Shown: piece after piece, positions 10,832-21,287 of the stretch
Layout: each line of letters opens with the position of its first letter
Position numbering within the stretch: the first letter of the stretch is position 1
Assembly: GCA_946807835.1 (NCBI GenBank)
Contig: OX327690.1
Span: 8,280,501 to 8,344,500 of the forward strand
DNA: 64,000 nt
Direction: 5' to 3'
Source of the DNA: Ailanthus altissimus
Lineage: Eukaryota; Streptophyta; Magnoliopsida; Sapindales; Simaroubaceae
Made by a program: the position numbers and the translations under genes
The notes under the pieces: generated by a model
Seen by the model: only the letters and a program-made list of their open reading frames with translations
What the model was told of the DNA's origin: nothing
Database searches by the model: none

Positions 10832-12905
10832 GCTACATATGTCATCTAGAAATAATTACACATTATAAATCTTAGTGTGCACAATAAATGCTATTTTATC
10901 TTAAAACATCTCCTTAGATATAATCTGGTCTATTAACTATATCAATATGAGATCAAAATAACCTTCGCTGCATATATTCACAACTAGACCCATTAATAGT
11001 CACCATACCAACATAATTAATGACATAAATCAAATATGAATGTATAGTATAGAAATTATATAAAATGTGATCTCAAACATGTCTATTTCTAACTGGTCCT
11101 ACTTTATAACTCCAATGAATTAAATACTTTCTAAATTTACCCAAAATTACAGCAAAAAGTACTAAACATTTTCTAAACTTTATACAAAACTGCAGTAGAA
11201 AGTGCAGCCTTATTTCAGAGTTTCAACAAACATCAAACTTTATTTTATAGAAAATAAACTATAAGTGTGTCTTTAACCAAATGAACATTAAATGATAAAC
11301 TCTCACTATTCATGCACATCATCAAATAATATAATACCCATATGAGTAACATACTCATGAAATACCTTAGATGGTAATCCTTTGGTGAGCGGATCCATAA
11401 TCATGAGTTTATTACTAGTATGTTCTATTGATACTTGTTGACCCTGAACACTTTCTTTAACAACTAAAAACTTGAATTCATTGTGCTTAGACTTCAAGAG
11501 TTTCTGTTGTTATGGGAATACATTACTGTAACTTCATTATCACAATAAATTTTCAATGGTTTTTCAATACCATTGACAATACATAGCCCCGTGATAAATT
11601 TTTTAAAAATAGCTCATTGGACTAAAGTATATTTATATCACCTAATATAGATATCTTAATATCTAGGCATCCAGTAAATTCGAAGTTGGAATACCTCATG
11701 ATTGATAATCTTTTCGATCTCCTATATATGAGTATGAAATCTTTCATTCTCTATAAATATCACATAACTGTTTTGACTGCTTTCTAATGATCCAACCTAG
11801 GGTTACTCAAATATCGGTCTAGCATTTCAATAATGTATGCAATATCTGAACACGTACACTTTTGAACATACAAGACTCGCTATTATTGATGTATAAGGGA
11901 ATTTCTACATATGTTTCTATTTAATCTCATTCTTGGGGCATTGGCCGAGATTGAACTTATCACCCTTAGCAATGAGCGTAACTCTTGAAGCATAGTCTTT
12001 TATGCTATACCTGCTAAGCACCTTATCGATATAATTATTTTATGATAAACTTAGGATACCTTGAGTGTGATCCGAATGTATCTAAATTCCTAATGCAAAA
12101 GATATATCTTTAAGATCTTTTATCTCAAAATTCTTTTATAGAATTCTCTTGGTTTCGTACAAAAGGCCTATATCGTTGCTTATTAGCAGTATGTTATTGA
12201 CATATGAAACTAGAATAATAAACTTACTCCCATTGAACTTGTGATATGCATTCATCAACTCTATTTTTCTCAAAATTAAATGAGGTAATCACTTGACAAA
12301 ACTTATAATACCATTGATGGGATGCTTGTTTGAGACTGTAGATGGACTTTTTTAATTTGCAGACCACATTCTTTTGGTCTCTCATGGATTTCATCTCATC
12401 ATTTATGGCCACAATCCACTTATGAGAATTAGAACTTTGTTTGGCTTGATTGAAATTGATTGGATCATTTTTCAGTCCTATATCAAACTTACGTTCTTAG
12501 AGATAAATGACAAAATCATCATAAATTGTACTTCTTCTTTCTCTAGTAGATCTTCTCATAGCACTTGTTCTTAAGGTTGCTTTTGATGAACATGAGTAAA
12601 TTCTTTATTTTGGATTGGGAGTTCTATTATCTTGTATTCTGGATATGCTTATTGACTAATGTTAAAAAAAGAAGTTGGATCGTTTTCAATAGCAGTTGTA
12701 GGAAGAGAAATAAATTCATCTTCAAAGACAATATCCCTAATATGCCTTATCTCCCCTTAAACTCAACATCCTCAAGAAATTTAGCATTCCCGTCTTGAAA
12801 AAGGATTTGCTTGAGGGATTATATTGAAACCCCTCGATCTTTCAACATATCCAAAAAAATAGCAGCTAATTGTTCATAAATCTAGTTTCTTTTCATTAAG
12901 CATGT
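10832..12905 (-). pseudogene. pol: copia pol remnant (integrase end, RT, RNase H)
   Basis: Minus-strand order: integrase C-terminal part (MLNEKKLDL, NAKFLEDVEFKG; about 12905-12740), linker to RT (DPINFNQAKQSSNSHKW at about 12470-12410), RT fragment VCKLKKSIYSLKQASHQWYY (12224-12412), and RNase H/C-terminus SIEHTSNKLMIMDPLTKGLP (11306-11497). About 100 codons of RT are missing between MKSM and DQKNVVCKL, apparently as one deletion. Many stops. About 480 bp of 3' UTR separate the RNase H stop from the polypurine tract. Its 5' part has been replaced by the gypsy element at about 12905-12912. Confidence 0.8.
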
Positions 12906-12911
12906 ATACCC

Positions 12912-14402
12912 GTTAGAACTCTAAAAGATTACTTGCATCCTACTTGCACAGCCACACCATTATGCATTATGTTTCCACCTAACACACCACATTCGGATTT
13001 TAAACCTGGAATGGTACAACTTCTTCCCACTTTTCATGGTCTAGATAGTGAAAATCCTTATGTACATGTTAGGGAATTTGAAGAGGTAATTGCCACCTTC
13101 TATAGCCAACCTGAAGCCATAGAAACTGTTAGACTTAAATTTTTTCCTTTTTCTTTGAAAGACAAAGCAAAGAGTTGGCTATACTCTTTGAGGCCGAGGT
13201 CTATAGGAACTTGGGCAGAAATGACCCAAGCATTTTTCAATAAATACTTCCCACAACACAAAACTAATGGCCTGAAAAGACAAATTTCTTCCTTCTCCCA
13301 AAAAGACAGTGAAACCTTATATCAAGCATGGGAAAGGTTTAAAAAGTTGCTAAATTTGTGCCCTCACCATGGGTATGAAAATTGGCGCTTGGTTAGTTAT
13401 TTCTATTAGGGACTCACAATTAGAGAGCGCCAATTTGTTGAGATGATGTGTAATAGGGAGTTCCTTCACAAAGATCCTGAGGAAGCCATAGAATTCCTTA
13501 ATGACTTAGCCGAAAAAGCCCATACATGAACTGGACCTAGCATTACTGAAAGCACAAATAGGTCACGACCCAATGGAGTTTTCCATCTTAGGGAAGAGGA
13601 TAACCTCAAAGCTCAATTAGAGGTCTTAACTAGGGAGTTAGAGGCCTTGAAAACCAAAGATAGAAGGGTCACCCACACGGTTGCTAGAGTTGAGTCACAC
13701 GATGTCTGTTTTGTTTGTGGAGAAGTGGAACACTTAGCTCAGGATTGCCCCACGTATAGTGAGATGAGAGGGATATATGAGGAACAATGTAATGCCCTAG
13801 GGATGTACAAGAAGCCTTATTCACCCTACTCTGAAACATATAATCCTAGCTAGAGAAACCACCCAAATTTCAGTTGGAAATCTGACCAACAAACCAACAA
13901 CCAATGGAAACAAGAACAACAAGCACCCAAGTCTTATGTTGCACCTCAATATAATGCACGACCAACTAGGAGTTCTTTAGAGGATACATTACAAGCATTT
14001 ATAGAGGCACAAAGTAAGACTAATAAAAAATTTGAAACAATTCTTGCACAGGTGGTGAACGAAAACAAAGAAATCAAGAGTCAAATCACAAAGTTGACCA
14101 GTGCCTTAACTGTACAAGAGCGAGGTAAGTTTCCATCTCAACCTTAATCCAATCCGAAAGGACAATTCATGGCACAAGCTTTTACTTCTGATGTTCAAAA
14201 TCTCAAAGAAGTCAATGCCATTACTACTCGAAGTGGTAAGATTGTAAGTGAGCCTACTCCTAAAATTAACACATCTACGAGTAGTAAAGACGCCTCCCTT
14301 GAAAAAGAGGCCACAATGGAAAAAGAGCCCGAAAGTAAGTTTTCAATCCCAGTGCCTTTTCCTCAAGCTCTTCGACCGGTTGGGAAAAATTCAGAAATTT
14401 AA
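12912..14402 (+). pseudogene. gag: gypsy Gag, stop-interrupted
   Basis: Capsid-type retrotransposon Gag. The frame is already Gag-like at 12915 (RTLKDYLHPT), so the first codons are lost at the junction with copia DNA. GMVQLLPTFHGLDSENPYVH and FPFSLKDKAKSWLYSL mark the conserved core. The zinc knuckle CFVCGEVEHLAQDC (CX2CX4HX4C, about 13710-13752) is intact. A coiled, charged region follows (about 13980-14110), then NAITTRSGK before the protease. In-frame stops: TAG 13407, TGA 13527, TAG 13851, TAA 14145, TAA 14400. There is no frameshift. Each stop is explicable as CAG/CAA or TGG changed by one C-to-T or G-to-A transition. Confidence 0.88.
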
Positions 14403-16094
14403 GGTGAGATTTTAGAACATTTGAAACAAGTTAAAATTAATCTTCCCTTGTTGCATTTGATTAAGCAGGTTCTAACTTATGCCAAAGTCATCAAGGATTT
14501 ATGCACTATCAAAAGAAAACATCATGTGAAGAAAACTGCATTTTTGGTAGAACAGGTAAGTGCAGTGATTGAACAAAAGACACCACCCAAGTATAAAGAC
14601 TCAGGATGTCCCACAATCTCCTGCCAAATTGAGACACATGAGTTTGGTCAAGCTTTATTGGACTTAGGAGCAAGTGTAAATTTAATGCCTTATTCTATTT
14701 ACTTGCAGTTGGGACTTGGTGAGATTAAACCAATATCTGTAGTCCTACAATTAGCTGACCGATCAATCAAGAAACCACGGGGAATAGTAGAAGATGTTTT
14801 GTTGCAAATTGATAAATTTTACTACCCTGTTGATTTTTTTGTTTTAGATACTCATTCTGTTGTTAACATAGAGTCAAAAATCCCTCTTATTTTGGGAAGA
14901 CCTTTTCTAGCCACTGCTAACGCTTTTATTAATTGCAGAAATGGTCTAATGAAATTATCTTTTGAGAATATGACTCTTGAGGTGAACATTTTTCATATTG
15001 ATAAGCAACCACGAGAAGAAGACAAATGCTATCATTCACATATGATAGACACAATTGTAGTAGAGGAAGCTTATAAAAATCATGGCTATAATTCTTTAGA
15101 AAACCTCATTGATTTTGATTTTGAAGAATTGTATTATCCTGATGTAACAACTGATGTGTTTAGTATTTTTGACTCACAGGATAAAGGGACTCGATTTTGG
15201 CAGCCACACTTTGAAGAGTTGCCACGAGAGAGGGAGAGACCGAAACCATCAAACCTCGAGACACCACAAGTTGAGCTTTCTCCACTGCCCAAAGGTTTGA
15301 AACACGCATTCTTGGGACCAGGTGATACCTTTCCTATCATCATTTCTTCTGAACTTAGTGCTGAACAAGAGAAAAAATTGATAAAATTGTTAAAAGAACA
15401 TAAGTCTGCACTAGGTTGGACCATAGCTGATATTAAAGGTATTTCTCCATTGATATGCTCCCATAGAATTCATTTAGAGGAAGGTTCCCAACCTCGTAGA
15501 GACCCACAAAGAAGACTTAACCCAACAATGAAAGAAGTAGTGAAGAAAGAGGTCTTGAAACTATTAGATGCGGGTATAATCTACCCAATTTCTGATAGTC
15601 AATGGGTAAGTCCAACTCAAGTAGTTCCTAAGAAATCTGGGGTTAGTGTTGTTGAAAATGAGAATGGGATACCTGTTCCAACTAGGGTAGTAAGTGGTTG
15701 GAGAATGTGTGTTGATTATAGAAAGTTAAACACAGCCACTAAGAAAGACTATTTTCCATTGCCTTTTATCGACCAAATTTTAGAACGTGTAGCTGGACAT
15801 CCTTTTTATTGCTTTCTTGATGGGTATTCAGGGCATTACCAGATTGAGATAGCTATAGAAGATCAAGAAAAAACTACTTTTACATGCCCTTTTGGTACTT
15901 ATGCTTTTCGTAGAATGCCATTTGGATTATGTAATGCACCAGCTACTTTCCAGCGTTGCATGTTGAGTATTTTCTCTGATATGGTTGAAAAATGCATAGA
16001 AGTCTTTATGGATGATTTGACTATTTTTGGTAATTCTTTTGATTTATGCCTACTTAACTTGAAATTTGTTTTGAGTAGGTGTGAAGAAAAATGA
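14403..16094 (+). pseudogene. pol: gypsy protease and reverse transcriptase
   Basis: A 557-codon open stretch (from the first Met at 14421) in frame with gag. The aspartic protease has LLDLGASVNLMP at residues 80-91, with DLGAS in place of the usual DSGA/DTGA, as is normal for Athila/Tat elements. The reverse transcriptase runs from about residue 345: SQWVSPTQVVPKK, WRMCVDYRKLN, FYCFLDGYSGHYQI, PFGLCNAPATFQR, and catalytic FMDD at residues 529-532. It ends at a TGA (16092-16094). The frame then resumes without a shift, so this is a nonsense codon in the RT thumb region. The protein would be part of one Gag-Pol polyprotein. Confidence 0.92.
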
Positions 16095-18176
16095 CTTGTG
16101 CTAAATTGGGAGAAATGTCATTTCATGGTATCTTCAGGAATCGTTTTGGGGCACATTGTATCTGAAAGAGGGATAGAGGTTGACAAGGCAAAAATTGAAT
16201 TAATCTCTAAATTACCTACACCTAAAACGGTAAAAGATGTCCGATCCTTTCTTGGACACGCTGGCTTTTACAGAAGGTTTATACAAAATTTTTCTGCCAT
16301 ATCTAGACCATTGTGTAACCTTTTGCTAAAAGATGCAGAATTTACATGGACACAAGAGTGTGAGGAGGCATACCGAATACTCATTGCCAAACTCACCACC
16401 GCTCCTATCATGCAATCACTGGATTGGAACCTCCCATTTGAAATTATGTGTGATGCAAGTAATTATGCTGTAGGAGTAGTTCTTGGGCAACGGAGGGAGG
16501 GAAAACCCTTTGTTGTTTATTATGCTAGTAGGACTTTGAATGATGCTCAAATGAATTACACTACTACTAAAAAAGAACTATTAGCTGTTGTTTTTGCCTT
16601 AGATAAATTTCGTTCTTATTTGATTGGTTCACCTATTGTTATTTTTACTGACCACGCAGCCCTTAAGTACCTTCTTTCTAAGAAGGATGCTAAAACCCGT
16701 TTAATTAGGTGGATTCTTCTTTTGCAGGAATTTGATATAACCATCAAAGATAAGAAAGGCGTTGAAAATGTTGTTGCTGATCATCTATCCCGCCTTGAGT
16801 TCACCGACTCCACTGATTTGCCACCCATTCGAGACGATTTTCCAGATGAACATCTTTTTACTATAAGCCAAATACCTTGGTATGCACATATCGTAAATTA
16901 TTTAGTTTGTGGTGAACTTCCATCTGACTGGAGTGCACAAGATAAACGTAAGTTCTTGGTTGAGGTACGTAACTTTTATTGGGATGATCCATATCTTTTC
17001 AAATACTGTCATGACCAAATCATGAGACGTTGCATTCCTGAAAGTGAAGTTTCTAGTGTCTTAAATTTTTGCCATAGTGCTGCTTGCGGTGGCCATTTTT
17101 CTATGAAGAAGACAGCTGTGAAAATTTTACAGTGTGGTCTTTATTGGCCCACTTTATTCAAAGACACTAATAATTTTTGTCGTTCCTGTGAAAGATGTCA
17201 AAAGTTAGGTGCTTTATCTCAAAGAAATATGATGCCTCTTAACCCTATTCTTGTTATCGAGATATTTGACTATTGGGGTATCGATTTTATGGGTCATTTT
17301 CCTTCATCTTTTGGCTATCTTTACATCCTTTTAGCTGTTGACTATGTATCAAAATGGGTGGAGGCTGTAGCTTGTCGTACTAATGATAATACAACTGTGG
17401 TAAAATTCTTAAAAGAAAATGTGTTATCTAGGTACGGCACGCCACTTGTCATCATTAGTGACCAAGGAACACATTTTTGTAATCGTTCTTTTGAAGCTTT
17501 GATGCGCAGATATGGTGTTCTTCACAAAGTTTTCACTGCATACCATCCACAGATAAATGGACAAGCCGAGCTAGCAAATAGAGAGGTTAAACAGATTTTG
17601 GAAAAGACGGTTAACTCGAATCGCAAAGATTGGTCTCTACGCCTTTCTGATGAATTATGGGCATATTGTACTGCATACAAAACCATCTTAGGAATGTCCC
17701 CATACCGGCTTGTTTATGGAAAAGCTTGCCATTTACCTGTTGAGTTAGAACATAAAGCTTATTGGGCTGTCAAAGCCCTTAACTTTGATTTGAATGCTGC
17801 AGGTCTCCAGAGAAAGTTACAATTGTCAGAAATAGAAGAGCTACGAAATGACACATATGACAACTCCAGAATTTACAAAGCTAAAATGAAAGTAGCTCAT
17901 GATAAACAGATCTCAAGGAAACACTTTGAGCTAAATTAACAGGTCTATCTTTATGATTCTCGATTGCATGTACACCCTGGAAAGTTGAGATCTCGATGGA
18001 CTGGTCCATTTATGGTAAGACATATTTTTCCTAATGGTGCTGTTGAAATAGAAGACCCCACTGATGGACGGACTTTCAAAGTGAATGAACAGCGGCTAAA
18101 AAGCTACGTGGAAAAGGTAAACGACTCTATATACCTAGGCGAGATCCCTCTTGTGGATCCTGTCTATCGTGATTGA
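16095..18176 (+). pseudogene. pol: gypsy RNase H and integrase
   Basis: It continues the same frame. [12 protein letters not shown] and [19 protein letters not shown] complete RT/connection. RNase H has [14 protein letters not shown] and [11 protein letters not shown]. Integrase has an HHCC zinc finger (HSAACGGHF ... CRSCERCQ), then catalytic D in WGIDFMG, D in ISDQGTHF and E in [16 protein letters not shown] at 17937-17939 interrupts it before HPGKLRSRWTGPF and the C-terminal tail, which ends at TGA 18174-18176. The DDE residues are all present, so apart from the two nonsense codons the domains look functional. Confidence 0.92.
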
Positions 18177-18179
18177 TCA

Positions 18180-18304
18180 GGTTCAATCTATTTGTACCAT
18201 ATTTTATATTTTGTCTATATTTTATCTTTTAACTTTCTATTTTTGCTTTTATTTTCTTGCACATTTTATTTTACTTTATTTTCTTCTTTTTATTTTTTCT
18301 TCAG
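18180..18304 (+). promoter_or_regulatory. T-rich tract and candidate 3' splice acceptor
   Basis: Directly after the pol stop lies a long pyrimidine-rich run ending TTTTTTCTTCAG at 18293-18304, then GTGTGATTTT. This is a strong plant-type splice acceptor placed 120 bp ahead of the next ORF. In related elements the post-pol gene is thought to be translated from a spliced subgenomic RNA. No donor can be assigned because the leader is missing. The open frame across this tract is low-complexity only. Confidence 0.5.
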
Positions 18305-18423
18305 TGTGATTTTATTTCCCGGTCAAGTAGCGGATACGGTACTCTGTGACTATAAAGTTGGTTTCTCAGTTCCTTAAAAACTGTCCCTCAAACTGTGCAT
18401 TCATCTCTTTTCTTTCTTTCAAA

Positions 18424-18972
18424 ATGGATCGCATTCTTGCCAACCTTAAAAAACGTTTTCCTTCATTTCTTCAAAATGCTCTACTTAAAATTTACAAAGC
18501 ACGGTGTGAAAGACTAAGGCTATTGATGTTGGGTAATATCCTTGTGGACCTTCGTTGGTTAATTGAAGCCAAGGTTCGGTTGTCTGGTGAGTTTGAAAAT
18601 GATTTTATTTCTCATATGCCTGGTCTTGGAAGAAGCTCTTATGCCAAAAGGCGATGAGCAAAAAGGTTACAAGTCTGTCATAAATGTGCTCGATGGAATT
18701 GTAATCGGAGTTGTCGTTCTTTAGGATTCGTATCTAGAAATCGAGAAGACAAAATTCAGTTCATTAAGGATGGACTGAGTAAGGAGTCTTTGGATGATAT
18801 CCTATTGACTCTTGAGACGCATCCTTGTGGGCTCGTGCAACGTGAACTTCTCGATTTATGGAACAAATTCAAAAATAAACATCAACGGTATAGTCTCGGG
18901 AATCTGACTCTAAAAGACCCTGTTTGCCAATTTATAAGAAAATTGGATGGGAAGCCTATCCCCGACCCATAG
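18424..18972 (+). pseudogene. post-pol cysteine-rich basic ORF, unknown function
   Basis: An open frame of 182 codons starting MDRILANLKKRFPSFLQ, with one internal TGA at 18655-18657 (after SSYAKRR; CGA to TGA would be one CpG transition). It then continues in frame to TAG 18970-18972. It has a basic stretch followed immediately by a cluster VCHKCARWNCNRSC (CX2CX4CX3C), which could bind zinc and nucleic acid. The C-terminal half is charged and helical-looking (KESLDDILLTLE). There is no signal peptide or membrane segment, so it is not an envelope protein. A basic run next to a Cys cluster recalls the small Cys-rich nucleic-acid-binding proteins of some filamentous plant RNA viruses, but this is a weak motif-level resemblance. 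Function unknown. Confidence 0.65.
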
Positions 18973-19287
18973 AGGGCGTTTAAGCCGTTATTGGACGTAA
19001 AACTAGAGGAAGATGTGAGCCACAATTACAACTACTTGTAAATACATTTGTTTTAATTTCAAACTTTATTTTATGAATAGTAGGGCTACTTATGTAGATG
19101 TCTTAAATTCAAATCTTTTTGTTCAATAATGCATGTGGGTCATTATGTTTAAATTTTTGTGTTTTATTTTTAACTCTCTTTTGACAAACTGTCGGGTTAT
19201 CATAATCATTGTTATCATTTGGTACTCTATAAATACAACACCTCATTTTCTTCATTTTCATATATTGAGATAAATGTGAGTGTAGAT
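18973..19287 (+). promoter_or_regulatory. candidate promoter region of the LOG gene
   Basis: A 315-bp non-coding stretch between the Cys-rich ORF and LOG. It holds a canonical TATA box CTCTATAAATACAACACC (TATAAATA at 19228-19235) 53 bp upstream of the LOG ATG. Two TTATC (I-box/GATA-type) motifs lie at 19197-19201 and 19212-19216, and a TTGAC core at 19181-19185. A transcript starting about 30 bp below the TATA box would have a leader of roughly 25-30 nt. The promoter activity is inferred from motif and spacing only. Confidence 0.5.
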
Positions 19288-19935
19288 ATGGAGGAAACCC
19301 AAGTTCGACAATTTCGAAATATATGTGTATTTTGTGGATCTAGTCCTGGGGAGAGTAAAGTGTTCATAGAAGCAGCAAACAATCTAGGAAAAACATTAGC
19401 TGCAAGAAAAATTCATTTGATTTATGGAGGAGGTAGCCTTGGGCTAATGGGGTGTGTGTCAACAGCTGCACATTTAGGAGGAAGTCAAGTTTTAGGTATT
19501 ATTCCTACAGCTTTGGCCGTGGGAAACCTGACCGGGAAAACAATAGGGGAAGAATTACGAGTCTCATCCATGCATAAACGTATAGCCAGAATGCTTTGCA
19601 ATGCAGATGCTTTTATTGCTTTACCAGGTGGTTTTGGTACCTTGGAAGAAATTTTTCAAATTGTCTCTTGGGCCCAACTGAATATCCACTAAAAACCCAT
19701 AGGTTTGTTGAATGTTAATAACTATTTTGATTGCTTACTTTGTTTTTTTGATCAAGCTGTGGAACAGAATTTTATTTCACATTCGGCGCGACAGATCTTG
19801 GTTTCTGCTACTGAGGCAGATGAATTGATTAACAAATTACAGGCAGTTACCTACGAACCTGACCCAGCAATAACTCATATCGATTGGTCAGTGGGCCTTA
19901 ACAAGCGAAAGTTGGATCTGACACTTCGTTTATAA
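19288..19935 (+). pseudogene. LOG: LOG cytokinin-activating enzyme captured by the element
   Basis: LOG enzymes cleave ribose 5'-phosphate from cytokinin nucleotides to release active free-base cytokinin. The frame of 215 codons matches the usual plant LOG length and has no introns, whereas plant LOG genes normally have several. Motifs by residue: ICVFCGSSPG (12-21), nucleotide-binding YGGGSLGLMG (46-55), SSMHKRIARM (93-102) with catalytic-type Arg98, and LPGGFGTLEE (112-121) with Glu121. The Lys that usually follows Arg98 is Ile99. One TAA at codon 135 (19690-19692), after WAQLNIH, splits the frame. The rest (KPIGLLNV ... AVEQNFISHSARQILVSA) continues in phase to TAA 19933-19935. The open frame extends upstream to a TTG at 19219, but the first ATG (19288) matches the family start. 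No poly-A tail or target duplication surrounds it. Confidence 0.9.
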
Positions 19936-21287
19936 ATTTTTCTTTTTATTTATTTATTTATCAGTACCATCATTTTAGTTTATATTTGCTTAAGTGTCTC
20001 TCAGGTTTGTTTCTTTCAAATAACTGGTGTTTCAGGTAATGTCTCTTATACTTTATCTCTTTCTATTTAAACATTGAGGACAATGTTTCATCTGGTTTGG
20101 GGGGAGGATAGTAGACATACGTTGCATTTTGCAAAAAAAAAAAAAAAATTGTGGTCCGACATTTGATTAAAATGGCAGAGTAAAGAGTTTATTCTTGAAC
20201 TCTTGAGACGTATTCTAGGTCAAATTAGAATGGCAGAGTAAGGAGTACTAACTTTTGAAATGCATTTAAACTAACTTTTTGTTATTTTGTTTTATATTTC
20301 ATGCATTGTCGTTTACTACTTGTAGTCTTGGTAATTCTTGTATAAAGGAATTTGCTTTTCTGCCTAAGTATGATTTCAGAATTGTTTAGGTTGAGTCACT
20401 GTTTCTATCTAGGTTACTAAAGAATGACTTCCAAAATATTTTTGAGCACAATGCTAAGCCTTGTAGTAAGATGGATGATTCAATTTATATAGCCAAGAGA
20501 ATTCCCATGTTTAAGTATATATTTTTCTAATCTCACATATCTTTTGTGAATAAGTGGAAAGGTTGAGAAAACAGCTTATGAACCTTCATTGATCCTTTGA
20601 ATTGGTTAATTTTTGTTTAGAATGATATTATTTGAATTAAGGGATAAGTTGGTTGCATTTGTGCATAATATAATTTGGTGAGAAACCTTTGTAATGCTTC
20701 CTTGTATTCTTCAAAAATACAAAAAAAAAAAAAAAACACAAAAATACCAAAAACAAGAAAAGAAAAAAAGAAGCAATTCAGTTTAATAAAGTCTTCATTC
20801 AATTTTAGAAGACAAATATCTTGTAAAACAGTTTTCTCACCAAGTTATAATTGTATTATTCTCACAAGCCAATTAAAGTTCTAAAGCTGGCGTATGATAT
20901 GAATAATTGATTTTTAAACAAATAATTTTCCTATCTTCGGATCAATGTTAGTTTATATGTCTGTCCTTAAAATTGACTTTTTCTTGAGTGCTTAACTGTT
21001 TTCCAACTCCATAAGAGAAGTCCTAACCTTTTAAACAGTCATACACCTGTGAGGATATGGAGTTGAGGCTTTTACTTGGAGAAATTCTCAAGGCTATATC
21101 TATTGTGGTTTGTGGTTAGATGGTTATGGCTTAGTTCACACACACAGAAATTATGGAAGTTGTAATTGAAAAAACCATGATAGCAACAGTGATCTCGAAC
21201 TGACGTTTTGATTGAAATGCTTAGGTAGTTTTGCATATTCTATTTACGCTTGAATTGCTAGAGACTAGCAATAAGCTGGTTGGGGGC
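19936..21287 (+). other. 3' untranslated region of the gypsy element
   Basis: Non-coding. The sequence ATTGAGGACAATGTTTCATC followed by TTTGGGGGGAGGAT (20073-20109) is the ttgaggacaatgt/G-run signature found upstream of the 3' LTR in Athila/Tat-type elements. It shows that LOG lies inside the element. A-rich runs occur at 20133-20148 and 20720-20770. A second G-run GTTGGGGGC at 21279-21287 abuts the LTR start and is the likely functional polypurine tract. The 60-70 codon frames here are A/T-rich artefacts. Confidence 0.7.
21279..21287 (+). other. polypurine tract of the gypsy element
   Basis: GTTGGGGGC sits immediately before the TGTGATGAACAC LTR start. The internal TTTGGGGGGAGGA at about 20096-20108 may be a second, central-type tract. 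Confidence 0.55.

Noticed and set aside
18192..18377. Hydrophobic 61-codon frame as an env-like membrane protein
   Set aside because: The hydrophobicity comes from a T-rich pyrimidine tract (Phe/Leu/Tyr codons) that looks like a splice acceptor region.
19219..19287. Upstream extension of the LOG frame
   Set aside because: It begins with TTG, overlaps the TATA box and does not resemble LOG N-termini; the ATG at 19288 fits the family.
20617..20884. Overlapping Lys- or Phe-rich frames
   Set aside because: Encoded by an A-rich run in the 3' UTR of the gypsy element.
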